Part shown: positions 17,662 to 26,497 of the stretch, in pieces
Layout of the letters: each line of letters starts with the position of its first letter
Numbering within the stretch: the first letter of the stretch is position 1
Origin: Corynebacterium urinipleomorphum
GTDB taxonomy: Bacteria > Actinomycetota > Actinomycetes > Mycobacteriales > Mycobacteriaceae
Assembly (NCBI RefSeq): GCF_900155535.1
Contig: NZ_LT706965.1
Location: 117,446 to 181,445 of the forward strand
Direction of reading: 5' to 3'
DNA length: 64,000 nt
Translations under genes and position numbers: made by a program
The notes under the pieces: model-generated
The model's database searches: none
The model's input: only the letters and a program-made list of their open reading frames with translations
Told to the model about the DNA's origin: nothing

Positions 17662-19058
17662 ACCCCCGGAATAGCCCGTAGCAACGACTTCGTGTAGTCG
17701 TGCTGCGGGTTTTCCCATACCTGCTCGGTGGGGCCGGTCTCCACGATCCGGCCTTTGTGAAGAACCGCGATCGTGGGGCACACTTGCCTCACCACTGAAA
17801 GGTCGTGGGAGACGAAGACGAGGGTGGAGTCGTTGTGGGTGACAAGGTCGTCGATAAGCTCGAGGACCTGCGCGCGCACCGAGACATCCAATGCTGAAAC
17901 CGGTTCGTCCGCAATGAGGATCTGAGGGCGCGGGGCGGCAGCGCGCGCGATCGAAATCCGTTGCCGCTGTCCGCCGGAGAACTGTCGGGGGAAACGGTCG
18001 CCGACACCGTCCAAACCCACCTGCGCCAACACCTCGTCCGCCCGTGCAGCGCCCGCTCCTGTTTCCATTACCGAATCGCGCACGGCCCGCCGCGGATTGA
18101 GGGAAGAGTAGGGGTCCTGGAAGACCATCTGCAGATGCCCGTCCACCGTCACCGTGCCTGAATCAGGCTCGTTCAACTGGGAAATGACACGAAGCAGCGA
18201 CGTCTTTCCCGATCCTGAGCCACCGACAATGCCGATGCGCTCGCCCTTCCGCACCGTGAGCGAAATGCCGTCCAACGCCAGGGTGTCTCCGCGCCGCCAC
18301 GTCACGTCACGCAACTGGATCACCGGCTCGCCCACGGACCTGACCGCTGCCGGTGCTCCCGGCCGCGATGCCGCCACGAGCTGAGCCGTGTACTCCACTT
18401 GCGGATTCCCCAAGTCCGCATCCGGATCCACGATCGCGCCGTTCTTCAGCACGATCACGCGGTCCGTCATCTGCCTGATCACACCGAGGTCGTGGGTGAT
18501 GAAGAGTAGCGCCATCCCGCGTTCCCGGACGAGTGAATCGAGAAGGCTCAGGATCTGCTGCTGGACCTCGACATCGAGCGCCGTCGTCGGTTCGTCGCAA
18601 ATGAGCAACTCTGGGTCCCCGGCGATGGCCAGGGCGATCAAGACTCTCTGCCTCTGCCCGCCCGACAGTTCGTGTGGAAAACTCGATGTTCTCTCCACCC
18701 CGACTTCTTTCAAGAGTGCACGCGCTTTCTCCAGCGAGCACGCCTCCGCGACTTGTCGCTCGACCGTCATCAGCGGATCCAGCGCTGTCATCGGTTCCTG
18801 GAAAATCATGGCGACCTTGGACCCGCGCAGTCTCCTCTTCTTCCTCGGCGAAGAATTGATCATGTCGGCGCCAGATAGCGTCACAGTTCCCCGCGGCTTC
18901 AGGCGTTCATCCAGCAGCCCCATGATCGTCAGCGCCGTCATGGACTTTCCGGAACCGGATTCACCGATCAATCCCAGTCGCTCGCCGGGCGCGATGTCGA
19001 AAGAAATTCCGTCGAGGATCCCGTCGATGGTCAGGTCCTCGATGTGCACGAGTGTCAT
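17658..19058 (-). CDS. Peptide-type ABC importer, fused double ATPase
   Basis: 466 aa with two complete nucleotide-binding domains in one chain (DppD-DppF type fusion). Domain one has Walker A GESGSGKSM and signature LSGGQRQRVLIA; domain two has Walker A GGSGSGKTS and signature FSGGQRQRISIA, with CDEPTTALDVE and ADEPVSALDVS as Walker B. It is shorter than two separate subunits because the C-terminal oligopeptide-transporter extensions are missing. It is the last gene of the operon 23255-17658 and its start overlaps the permease stop by 4 bases. Confidence 0.92.
   Translation of the reverse strand: MTLVHIEDLTIDGILDGISFDIAPGERLGLIGESGSGKSMTALTIMGLLDERLKPRGTVTLSGADMINSSPRKKRRLRGSKVAMIFQEPMTALDPLMTVERQVAEACSLEKARALLKEVGVERTSSFPHELSGGQRQRVLIALAIAGDPELLICDEPTTALDVEVQQQILSLLDSLVRERGMALLFITHDLGVIRQMTDRVIVLKNGAIVDPDADLGNPQVEYTAQLVAASRPGAPAAVRSVGEPVIQLRDVTWRRGDTLALDGISLTVRKGERIGIVGGSGSGKTSLLRVISQLNEPDSGTVTVDGHLQMVFQDPYSSLNPRRAVRDSVMETGAGAARADEVLAQVGLDGVGDRFPRQFSGGQRQRISIARAAAPRPQILIADEPVSALDVSVRAQVLELIDDLVTHNDSTLVFVSHDLSVVRQVCPTIAVLHKGRIVETGPTEQVWENPQHDYTKSLLRAIPGV
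17847..17859 (+). repeat. GNCGTCGATAAGC word, copy 6
   Basis: In the fused ATPase gene, opposite to it; gene codons GAG CTT ATC GAC GAC (ELIDD). Confidence 0.9.
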
Positions 19059-19843
19059 CGGTCAGCTCTCCTGTCGGCTACGGCATCGCCCAGCAGGTTG
19101 AATCCCAGCACTGTTCCGGCGATAGCCAGCCCCGGCCAGAGAGCCAGGTGCGGGGCAGTGGACAGGTACGCCTGGGAGGCCTGGAGCATTCGGCCCCACG
19201 ACGCGTACGGAGCAGGGGTACCCAGCCCCAAGAATGACAGTCCCGCCTCAGCGAGAATCGCCAGCGCCAGCGCCACCGACACCTGTACAGCCAGCGTCGC
19301 CGTGATGTTCGGGAGCACATGCCGCCACGCAATCAAGAATCCAGGCACCCTAGAGATCCGCGCGGAGAGCACGTAGTCCTGCGCCATCACCTGCATTGTT
19401 CCGACGCGTGACACGCGCACGAACCCGGGAATCCCTGCAATACCGATCGCCAGCACCACGATCCACATGGACCCGCCGAACACTGCCGTGAAGACGATGG
19501 CCAGCAGCAACGCCGGAAAAGCCAGCACCAGGTCGTTGGCGCGCATGACCAGCAGGTCCGTCCAACCGCGGTTCATGCCGGCAAGAATCCCCAGCGGCAC
19601 CCCCACCAGCGCCGACAGCGCAACCGCCGCCAGCGCCACAGTCAACGTAGTTTTCGCGCCGTCCATCACGCGGCTGAGCACGTCTCGGCCGTACTGGTCA
19701 GTACCGAACCAATGGGACCACGACGAACCTTGCAGTCTCTCCGCAGGTACCGCATGAACTGGGTCATAAGGAGTCCACACCACCGCAACGACCGCCGCGA
19801 GCACAGCTAGCCCCACGAGAATGAGGCCGGTTGCTTTTCTCAT
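19055..19843 (-). CDS. Peptide-type ABC importer permease, DppC-like
   Basis: 262 aa. After one N-terminal helix (GLILVGLAVLAAVVAVVW) comes a short HWFGTDQYGRDVLSRVMDGAKTTL segment typical of DppC/OppC, then the five-helix BPD_transp_1 domain with the EAGLSFLGLGTPAPYASWG signature. It pairs with the DppB-like subunit to form the channel. ATGA overlaps at both ends couple it to its neighbours. Confidence 0.93.
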   Translation of the reverse strand: MRKATGLILVGLAVLAAVVAVVWTPYDPVHAVPAERLQGSSWSHWFGTDQYGRDVLSRVMDGAKTTLTVALAAVALSALVGVPLGILAGMNRGWTDLLVMRANDLVLAFPALLLAIVFTAVFGGSMWIVVLAIGIAGIPGFVRVSRVGTMQVMAQDYVLSARISRVPGFLIAWRHVLPNITATLAVQVSVALALAILAEAGLSFLGLGTPAPYASWGRMLQASQAYLSTAPHLALWPGLAIAGTVLGFNLLGDAVADRRADR

Positions 19844-20772
19844 GTTTGCCTCCTTAACCGGGGATCGATGAACCGGTACAGCAGGTCGACCACCAGTGTG
19901 ACTGCCAGGGTGAACACCACGAGCAGCATCATCAGGGTTTGGACGGTGGTGAGGTCGCGGGTGGACACCGCGTCGAGAAGCATTGTGCCCAGGCCGGGGA
20001 GCGCGAAGACCCGCTCAATGACCACTGCGCCGACAATGAGCGTGGTGAACTGCAAGCCCGTCACAGTCAGCACCGGAAGAAATGCATTCCGTAGAGCGTG
20101 CCTGTACAGCGCCTGCCGCGTGGACAGGCCGATGGCGCGGGCGGTGCGCACATAATCCTTGTCCAGCTCCTCGTTCACCGCGCTCCTCACATACCGGGTC
20201 AAGATCGCGGCCTGAACCAGACTGAGCGCCACCACCGGAAGAACTAGATGCGCGAGGAATTCCCCGAACCCCGCGTTCGGCGGCACCCAGCCGTTCGCCG
20301 GCAGCCACCCCAGCCACACGGAAAATACGGCGACAGCAAGAATGCCCACCAAAAAGCTCGGCACCGCGATACCGACCTGCGTCAATGCAGACACGAGCGC
20401 CGTATCCCACCTGCCGCGGCGCCGCACCAGATAGGTGCCGAGCGGAATCGCGATCGCCATGGATAAGACCATCGCGCTCACCGTCAGGATCAAGGAGACT
20501 TGCATCCGGTCGATCACCAGGGGAGTGATGTCTTGTTTGCTGGTCAACGAGGTCCCGAATTGACCCGTCAGCATTCCGCCGACCCAATCGACATACTGTC
20601 TCACCAGCGGCTGGTCTGTTCCGAGTTGGTGCGATAGCTCCGCGACGTCCTCGTCCGTCGCCGTCACGCCGAGCGCGATCCGCGCCGGGTCGCCCGGCAC
20701 CGCGCGCAAAAGCAGAAAGATTATCACGCTCGCGGCGAACAGCATCCCGAAAAATCGGCCCAACGCTTTCAT
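19840..20772 (-). CDS. Peptide-type ABC importer permease, DppB-like
   Basis: 310 aa. N-terminal helix plus [13 protein letters not shown], then [17 protein letters not shown] and the permease domain with [17 protein letters not shown], all typical of DppB/OppB. About six membrane helices. It sits second after the binding protein in a four-gene transporter unit joined by 4-base overlaps. Confidence 0.93.
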   Translation of the reverse strand: MKALGRFFGMLFAASVIIFLLLRAVPGDPARIALGVTATDEDVAELSHQLGTDQPLVRQYVDWVGGMLTGQFGTSLTSKQDITPLVIDRMQVSLILTVSAMVLSMAIAIPLGTYLVRRRGRWDTALVSALTQVGIAVPSFLVGILAVAVFSVWLGWLPANGWVPPNAGFGEFLAHLVLPVVALSLVQAAILTRYVRSAVNEELDKDYVRTARAIGLSTRQALYRHALRNAFLPVLTVTGLQFTTLIVGAVVIERVFALPGLGTMLLDAVSTRDLTTVQTLMMLLVVFTLAVTLVVDLLYRFIDPRLRRQT

Positions 20773-22247
20773 TTCTTTGTCACCCCCGCGAGGTCGAGCC
20801 CGTCGGTGACCACGTTCGGGTCCACACCCTCCACGCCGGGGGCGGTGACGACAATATTGGGCAAATTGGCCAGAGTCAGGGCACCCGCATCGCCCATGAT
20901 CGAATCGACTGCTTTCCGCATGAATTCGGTCTGCTCTTCCGGCGTCCCGGCATCCGCACTCGCGAAGTCGTCCCGCACTGTCTGCGAGTCAAACCCCAAG
21001 TAGTAGTCCGGAGAAAACAGCTGCGGCATATCGCGAGGCTCGACATGGGCGATCAACGAGGCTTGATAATCCGCCTGTTTGAGCACCTGGTTCAACCACA
21101 CAGCCGGAAACTCGACGGTCTTCAGCTCCACCTGGAAGCCGACATCCCGCAACTGCGAGAAAATCAACTCCGCAGCATCCTGAGCATACGGAAGCGAGGG
21201 CACCGTTACGGTCACCTCGGGGTTTCGCCCCGCCAGCAACTCTCTCGCCTTGTCTGGGTCGAACGGAAAATAGTTCTTTTCCGTGAACCAGGGGTCGCTC
21301 GGAGCCACGGGAGCTCCGCCGGTATCTGTAGCCATGCCGGACCACACGACATCATTGAGAGCTTTCCGGTCGATCGCGTATGCCGCAGCTTTCCGCACGT
21401 CCGGATCGTCGAATGGAAAAGTCCTGTTATTCAAACTCAACAGCACTTCACCGTTTGTAGTGCCCACCTGCACGTCAAAAGAATCGGGCAAATTTTGCAG
21501 CATTTCCGGAGCTTGCAGGCCCCACAACACATCCACATCGCCCACACGCAAAGCATTCACAGAAGAAACAGCATCCGAGAAATACCGGATCGCAGCATCC
21601 TGCCGCGCGGGCTCGCCCCAGTAGTCTTCGCGCGCGTCGAAAGAAATAGACTCGCCGAGCGCGAAATGGTCCACCACGTACGGCCCTGTTCCCACAGGAT
21701 CGGTAGCCAGCTTATCGACGCCCCCCGGCGCCATCATCGCCCCCGTCAACGTCCCCATCGACCACAACCAACTATTGGATGGAGAAGATAACCGAACCTT
21801 TAGCGTCAGCCGATCCACTACATCAACGTCCTCTACCGGAGACATCTGCTCGGAAAGTCCGTTGGTCCACTTCTCCTTCACGTAGTTGATGGAAAAAGCG
21901 GCTGTCTCAGCATTGAACGCCTCGCCGTTCGAGAATGTCACGCCATCTTTCAGGTGGAACGTGTACTCGGTCCGGTCCTCGCTGACATCCCAGCTTTCAG
22001 CGAGGAAGGGTTGGGGCTGGCCGGAGGCGTCGATAAGCACGAGCGTCTCGTAAACATTGTTCATGAGCGCCTGCGGAATCGCGGCACCTCCCGTCGTTGT
22101 GAAATCGAGGGAGGCCGGCGCCGATGTCGTGCCGACGACCACGCTGCCCGGCTCGATGCGGCCAACGTTCGACGCCGTGCTACCGGCGGAACATGCAGCC
22201 AAAAACCCGGCTGAAAGTACCGTGACAACGGCACCAAGTGCTCTCAT
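20769..22247 (-). CDS. Peptide-type ABC importer, substrate-binding lipoprotein
   Basis: 492 aa SBP_bac_5 family. ATG 22247 gives a lipoprotein signal [19 protein letters not shown] with the lipobox Cys at about residue 19; GTG 22259 would add four residues. The domain includes [25 protein letters not shown], the classic DppA/OppA/NikA signature. Family substrates are peptides, nickel or opines; the LLM monooxygenase upstream suggests a compound that is oxidised after uptake, for example a sulfur-containing one, but this is inference. Two GNCGTCGATAAGC words lie in it. Confidence 0.9.
   Translation of the reverse strand: MRALGAVVTVLSAGFLAACSAGSTASNVGRIEPGSVVVGTTSAPASLDFTTTGGAAIPQALMNNVYETLVLIDASGQPQPFLAESWDVSEDRTEYTFHLKDGVTFSNGEAFNAETAAFSINYVKEKWTNGLSEQMSPVEDVDVVDRLTLKVRLSSPSNSWLWSMGTLTGAMMAPGGVDKLATDPVGTGPYVVDHFALGESISFDAREDYWGEPARQDAAIRYFSDAVSSVNALRVGDVDVLWGLQAPEMLQNLPDSFDVQVGTTNGEVLLSLNNRTFPFDDPDVRKAAAYAIDRKALNDVVWSGMATDTGGAPVAPSDPWFTEKNYFPFDPDKARELLAGRNPEVTVTVPSLPYAQDAAELIFSQLRDVGFQVELKTVEFPAVWLNQVLKQADYQASLIAHVEPRDMPQLFSPDYYLGFDSQTVRDDFASADAGTPEEQTEFMRKAVDSIMGDAGALTLANLPNIVVTAPGVEGVDPNVVTDGLDLAGVTKK
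21710..21722 (-). repeat. GNCGTCGATAAGC word, copy 7
   Basis: In the binding-protein gene, gene-sense; codons GGC GTC GAT AAG C (GVDK). Confidence 0.9.
22026..22038 (+). repeat. GNCGTCGATAAGC word, copy 8
   Basis: In the binding-protein gene, opposite to it; gene codons GTG CTT ATC GAC GCC (VLIDA). Inverted pair with copy 7. Confidence 0.9.
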
Positions 22248-22280
22248 GCAGCAAAACACTATTCATGCGCTGCGGCGATC

Positions 22281-23255
22281 TCAAGCTTCCGCGAGGATCT
22301 CCATGGACCGGAGAACTTCCTCATGAGTCGGGGACTGGAATGAAAGCATCAACTCGTCTGCCTGAGCGTGCCGAGAGAACTTCTCCAAGTAGTCCACGAC
22401 CTGCTCGCCGGTGCCTTCCGCCGTGTAGCGCAACATACCCACAATCTGATGGCCTTGGGGGGAGTTCATCACTGAGTCGAGCTGCTCCTCGGTGAGCGAA
22501 CGTCCTTGGCGTCCGAGCAGCGCTTTGACCCGCGCACGGTGCACCAACTCAGTTTGGCGGGCGGCGTCTTCCGCGCTTTCCGACGCCGTCACGTTAACCG
22601 CAGCAATCACGTACGGCTCAGCGCAAACATCCGACGGCTGGAAGTTCTCGCGGTAGTACCGGGTCGCCTCCTCAAGGTGCGTCGGCGCAAAGTGGGACGC
22701 GAAAGAATAGGGGAGTCCCAACTTGGCCGCGAGGGTAGCGCCAAACATTGAAGAACCCAGAATATAAATCGGGACATTAGTTCCCGCGCCTGGCACCGCG
22801 GTCACCCCCGGAATCACGGAGCGGCCAGCCAAGTACCCCTGCAACTCCACGACATCGTTGGGGAAATTTTCAGCCGCCATCGGGTCGCGCCGGAGAGCCC
22901 TCCCGAGCGTGTTCTGGTCCGTGCCGGGCGCACGTCCCAAACCGAGATCAATACGGTCGGGGTACAGCTCCGCGAGTGTGCCGAATTGCTCCGCAATCAC
23001 GTACGGAGAGTGATTAGGCAGCATAACGCCGCCAGCACCGAGACGAATCTTCTCGGTCTTGGCGGCGATATGCGAGATCAGCACCGCCGGCGACGACGAA
23101 GCGATCGACGGCATGTTGTGGTGCTCGGAATACCAGACGCGGTCGTACCCCAGCTTCTCCGCTGTCTGGGCCAACTCCACTGAGCGGGCCATTGACTCAC
23201 CTGGAGTCTCATCGTCACGGACAGTGCAGAAATCCAGCAGAGAAAGCGGGGTCAT
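22281..23255 (-). CDS. LLM-class flavin-dependent monooxygenase (luciferase-like)
   Basis: 324 aa of the bacterial luciferase-like family, probably the MsnO8-type branch. Visible features are SLLDFCTV at the start, YDRVWYSEHHNMP, ASSSPAVLISHIAAKTEKIRLGAGGVMLPNHSP and the RIDLGLGRAPGTD segment around the flavin pocket. These enzymes use reduced FMN and oxygen on an organic substrate. It is the first gene of the operon with the peptide-type ABC importer (33 bases before the binding protein). Its ribosome-binding site lies in the 3' arm of a strong hairpin. Substrate unknown. Confidence 0.88.
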   Translation of the reverse strand: MTPLSLLDFCTVRDDETPGESMARSVELAQTAEKLGYDRVWYSEHHNMPSIASSSPAVLISHIAAKTEKIRLGAGGVMLPNHSPYVIAEQFGTLAELYPDRIDLGLGRAPGTDQNTLGRALRRDPMAAENFPNDVVELQGYLAGRSVIPGVTAVPGAGTNVPIYILGSSMFGATLAAKLGLPYSFASHFAPTHLEEATRYYRENFQPSDVCAEPYVIAAVNVTASESAEDAARQTELVHRARVKALLGRQGRSLTEEQLDSVMNSPQGHQIVGMLRYTAEGTGEQVVDYLEKFSRHAQADELMLSFQSPTHEEVLRSMEILAEA

Positions 23256-23261
23256 GGTGGT

Positions 23262-23310
23262 CCTTCCGGTGCATCGGGAAAACTTTCACCCGATGCAACA
23301 CCCCGGAAGG
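23262..23310 (-). promoter_or_regulatory. Long hairpin hiding the ribosome-binding site of the LLM gene
   Basis: In the mRNA (minus strand) an outer 8-bp stem CCTTCCGG/CCGGAAGG and an inner 9-bp stem TGCATCGGG/CCCGATGCA are perfect, with a 5-base bulge (GGTGT) on the 5' side and a 10-base loop. The outer 3' arm contains GGAAGG, the Shine-Dalgarno sequence, seven bases before the AUG at 23255. No T-run follows, so it is not a standard terminator. It suits translational control or an operator. Confidence 0.7.
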
Positions 23311-23331
23311 CTATGTCATTCCACCCGTGGG

Positions 23332-24747
23332 TTATGCGTTGTGGGCCTCAGCCTCTTCGAGGGTCTCACCCTCGACAGTGCGCTGCGTGCCGATTTCCAA
23401 AGGAGCGTGCGGCTTAGCAAAGTCAATGATCACACCGATGATGAACGCCACTGCAGTCGGCAGCAGCCAGCCCAAGTCGTTGGCCTGCATCGGCGACCAG
23501 TCGACGATCGGGGACAGCGCGTCCGCGCCCCAGCCCAGCGAAATGAAGGTGGAAATCAGGGACCAAGCCACTGCGACCCAGATCGGCAGGAAGAAGCCCC
23601 AGCGCAGGCGAGTGCGACGGCGGAACAGCGGCTCAATGAGGGTGACAAAGATCAGGGCAATCGCCGGCGGGTATAGGAAGCCCACCACAGGGCCAGCGAT
23701 GGAGATGACGAAGTCAAGGCCCTGGGTCGCCATCAAAGCGGAAGCAACGGCGAAGATGATCGCCCACGTCCGGTAAGAGCCTGCGAACTGCTCGGAGAAG
23801 TACTCTGCGGTGGAGGTGATCAGTCCGATGGCGGTGGTTAGGCACGCGAGGACGACGATCAGGGCGAACACGGTCTGGCCGGGGCGGCCCATGAGCTGCA
23901 ACGCGGAGTCGGCAAGCAAAGGTGCTCCCGAGTCGTACTGGGACGCGTCCGGCATCGCGCGGCCGATCAAGCCCAAGCCGATGTAGATTAGCGCGAGCAA
24001 GATGCTGGCGCCGACACCCGCGAGAATGGTGCCGCGAACCAGCGGCTTGCCCTCAGCGAAACCCTTATTGCGCAGGGATGAGATGACCACGATGGAGAAT
24101 GCAAGCGCGGCGATCGAGTCCATGGTCAGGTATCCCTCGAGCACGCCTGCCGGGTACGGGTTGGACGCGTACGTTTCGCTCGGCTGGTAGTGCTGGTTCG
24201 TCATGGTGAACAAAGCCATGCCGATCATGATGACCAGGAGCAGGACCAGTACCGGGGTCAAGAATTTACCCAGGGTGTCTGTAATACGCGTCGGGTTCCA
24301 CGAGAGAGCGAGCGCGATACCGAAGAAGACGATATTGAAGATTGCTGCGCTTGCAGTGCTGTCCCAGCCGAACAGCGGGGTAACGGCCACCTCGAAAGAC
24401 ACCGCACCAGTGCGCGGCAGAGCGTAGAAAGCACCGATGGACAGGTACGCGAGGACAGGGAAGACGACGCCAAAAATGGTGCCGGCACGCTGCGCGAGGT
24501 CGCGCACGTTCGAACCGGACAGGGCGATAGCGACAACAGCCAACACAGGCAGCAGCGCACCGGTGGTGAGGAAGCCGAGAATCGCCGGCCAGAAGTTGTC
24601 GCCTGCCTGAACAGCAAGCATCGGCGGGAAGATGAGGTTGCCTGCTCCGAAGAACATCGAGAAAAGCGCGAGTGCCGTGAACAGAATTGCACTATTCGAC
24701 GGCCGCTTGCCGGTTCCGTTACCGGCCGAGGAAACAGCTGTTGACAT
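23332..24747 (-). CDS. brnQ: Branched-chain amino acid:cation symporter BrnQ
   Basis: 471 aa, about 12 membrane helices. The N-terminal ALFSMFFGAGNLIFPPMLAVQAG is the BrnQ/LIVCS signature. It imports isoleucine, leucine and valine with sodium or protons. ATG 24747 is preceded by GGAGG at good spacing. In Corynebacterium glutamicum brnQ lies next to aecD; here a DUF222-HNH gene and the treS-maltokinase genes separate them. The next gene on the same strand, the LLM monooxygenase, begins 76 bases later. Confidence 0.95.
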   Translation of the reverse strand: MSTAVSSAGNGTGKRPSNSAILFTALALFSMFFGAGNLIFPPMLAVQAGDNFWPAILGFLTTGALLPVLAVVAIALSGSNVRDLAQRAGTIFGVVFPVLAYLSIGAFYALPRTGAVSFEVAVTPLFGWDSTASAAIFNIVFFGIALALSWNPTRITDTLGKFLTPVLVLLLVIMIGMALFTMTNQHYQPSETYASNPYPAGVLEGYLTMDSIAALAFSIVVISSLRNKGFAEGKPLVRGTILAGVGASILLALIYIGLGLIGRAMPDASQYDSGAPLLADSALQLMGRPGQTVFALIVVLACLTTAIGLITSTAEYFSEQFAGSYRTWAIIFAVASALMATQGLDFVISIAGPVVGFLYPPAIALIFVTLIEPLFRRRTRLRWGFFLPIWVAVAWSLISTFISLGWGADALSPIVDWSPMQANDLGWLLPTAVAFIIGVIIDFAKPHAPLEIGTQRTVEGETLEEAEAHNA

Positions 24748-24935
24748 GGAGCCTCCAGGGTGTGGGCGGGAAAATGATAGGTCTCACCCTAGCATTCCGC
24801 TGTATGAGATCCATGTTTTAGTAGTTGGAATCTTCGAGAGCTGCGGAAGGTTGCTTTCGCAATGTTTTCGGGCTGGGGCTCTTCGAATCGAATGGATCTG
24901 TATCCGAGAATGATCTGCGCGATGAGTACATGTTA

Positions 24936-24951
24936 TCGAAGATGTGTTCGA
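24936..24951 (+). promoter_or_regulatory. LexA-type SOS box
   Basis: TCGAAGATGTGTTCGA matches the actinobacterial consensus TCGAAMANNTGTTCGA at every fixed base except position 6 (G for A/C). It lies 128 bases before the start of the DUF222-HNH gene, in a place where LexA could block its promoter. Confidence 0.7.
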
Positions 24952-25020
24952 ATAATGCGGAATTGATTCTCTGGGATAACGGGGTTGTGTCCGGGGCGTG
25001 TGCAATGATGTTCGCACAGT

Positions 25021-25032
25021 CGTTCTAGAACG
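25021..25032. promoter_or_regulatory. Perfect 12-bp palindrome CGTTCTAGAACG
   Basis: Lies 47 bases before the GTG start of the HNH gene, downstream of the SOS box. It could be a second operator; no family is indicated. Confidence 0.4.
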
Positions 25033-25078
25033 GTTGTAAATGGGTGCAAGGAGCGAACGTTCAAGGGAGGAGTCAACC

Positions 25079-26497
25079 GTGAGTGCGCCTGCAAAATTGC
25101 CCGAAATGGTACCCGGAGCGTTCTTCGCCAGCGAGAACCCTGAGGATCCATTGTCCGCCGCGGGTGCGGATCTTCGGCGGAGCCAATACGCGATTTTCGG
25201 CGAGTACGCCAAGCACGACATTTTCATGGGGTCCCGCGACCTAGATGCGGAAGTGACCAGTGTGAGCGTGAGCACCGGTCTCACTCCCCGCGATGTAAAA
25301 GAGGGGATTTTCGCCTACATGACTTTGCAGCAGCTGCCGCGTCTTCGTGCGCTCCAAGACGCGGTACAGCGGTTGGATATCAGGCGTCTTTGTGTGATTG
25401 AGAAGACCTTGAATCGAATGGGCAATGACGCCGATCCGGAGCATTACGCCGAGATCGACAACCTGCTCGTCGGTTTGTTCACTGCGGAGAGCCCCAACCA
25501 GCAGCTTCCTACCCCGTATATGATCACGTTGAAACTCAACCAAATGCTCGCCACCCTGGATTGCTCGGTGGCGTTCGACCGGGAGAAAAAGAAGAAGCGT
25601 GGGGAGTCGCCGCCTGGTTTTGGTCATCTTGATTTCCATCCGGACCCGTCTGGGGTGGGGTTAGCTGGACTCACATTTTCCGCGGACAATGTCTCTATGT
25701 CCGCCGTCAGGGCCTCCATTACCGCCACCGCCCGCAAGCACGGGCTCTCAGATTCGGACGTCGCATTCAAACTTCTCACCGGCCGCATCGCCGCTGAGCT
25801 TCCAGCCACAATCTTTGCGTACGCGCCGAAGACACCTGACGGAACTCTCGACCCGACGAAACCGGTTTTTCTCCCGGGGTTCGGGTGGTCCGGCGCCGTG
25901 GGCACCGAAATGTTCCATTCCTTCAATATCAGCGTCATGGACCTCGAAGGGGCCGCCGCGCATACCGTCGCCGGTTACGTCGCTCCCGACAAGGTCAAAG
26001 CATACGTACGGGGACGCGACGGAACATGCATCTACCCCGGATGCGACAGGGAAGCCTGGAGCTGCCAGCTCGATCACCGCATTCCCTACGACGAGGGCGG
26101 CCAGACTAACGCGGACAATCTCTTCTGCCTGTGTCAACACCACCACAACATGAAGACGGACCGTCTGGCCTTCTACATTCCGGACCCGGTGACAGGCGAG
26201 ATCATCTGGTTGTTCTCCGACGGAACCTACGCGCGGGTCGATCCGAACGGAATCATCGCCGACCAAATCACTCCGACGAACCCGAAATGGTCCCGCTCCC
26301 TCGACGATGTGAAGAGACTGAAACGGGAAAACGCCCGGTTCTTTGCCAAATGCCACAAGGTGCTCGACGAATTTGAGGAGGATTTCGATTATCAGGGGTG
26401 CCTGAACAAGCTCCTCGAGTTGGAGGAGGAATTCGGGTTACGGTTCCCGTTCCACCCGGAGCCGCCTCCGCGCTACGAGCCGCCGCCGGAAATCTAG
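25079..26497 (+). CDS. DUF222 / HNH endonuclease (13E12-repeat-like family)
   Basis: 472 aa from GTG 25079; AAGGGAGGAG lies 6 bases upstream, which makes the earlier ATG 25040 unlikely. The N-terminal two thirds match the DUF222 part of the mycobacterial 13E12 family. The HNH module is CIYPGCDREAWSCQLDHRIP then GGQTNADNLFCLCQHHHNMK, with two Cys pairs and the His, Asn and His of the motif intact. The nuclease role is inferred. Multi-copy relatives behave like mobile or selfish genes, and mycobacterial ones are LexA-controlled, in line with the SOS box here. Its end overlaps the maltokinase stop by 4 bases. Confidence 0.88.
   Translation: MSAPAKLPEMVPGAFFASENPEDPLSAAGADLRRSQYAIFGEYAKHDIFMGSRDLDAEVTSVSVSTGLTPRDVKEGIFAYMTLQQLPRLRALQDAVQRLDIRRLCVIEKTLNRMGNDADPEHYAEIDNLLVGLFTAESPNQQLPTPYMITLKLNQMLATLDCSVAFDREKKKKRGESPPGFGHLDFHPDPSGVGLAGLTFSADNVSMSAVRASITATARKHGLSDSDVAFKLLTGRIAAELPATIFAYAPKTPDGTLDPTKPVFLPGFGWSGAVGTEMFHSFNISVMDLEGAAAHTVAGYVAPDKVKAYVRGRDGTCIYPGCDREAWSCQLDHRIPYDEGGQTNADNLFCLCQHHHNMKTDRLAFYIPDPVTGEIIWLFSDGTYARVDPNGIIADQITPTNPKWSRSLDDVKRLKRENARFFAKCHKVLDEFEEDFDYQGCLNKLLELEEEFGLRFPFHPEPPPRYEPPPEI

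Larger units (their letters stand above)
24748..25078. other. AT-rich intergenic region between divergent brnQ and the HNH gene
   Basis: 331 bases, visibly richer in A and T than the flanks. It must hold the brnQ promoter and the promoter of the HNH gene. It contains a LexA-like SOS box and a 12-bp perfect palindrome, described separately. A possible 67-codon reading frame (24825-25028) has no ribosome-binding site and no recognisable product. Confidence 0.7.

Noticed and set aside
16396..17781. 461-codon open frame antisense to the PAP2 phosphatase gene
   Set aside because: It mirrors the extreme codon bias of the real gene; its product is a low-complexity Arg/Val/Leu-rich sequence with no motif or start signal.
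24825..25028. 67-codon frame in the brnQ-HNH gap
   Set aside because: No ribosome-binding site, overlaps the SOS box and promoter region, and no recognisable protein features.
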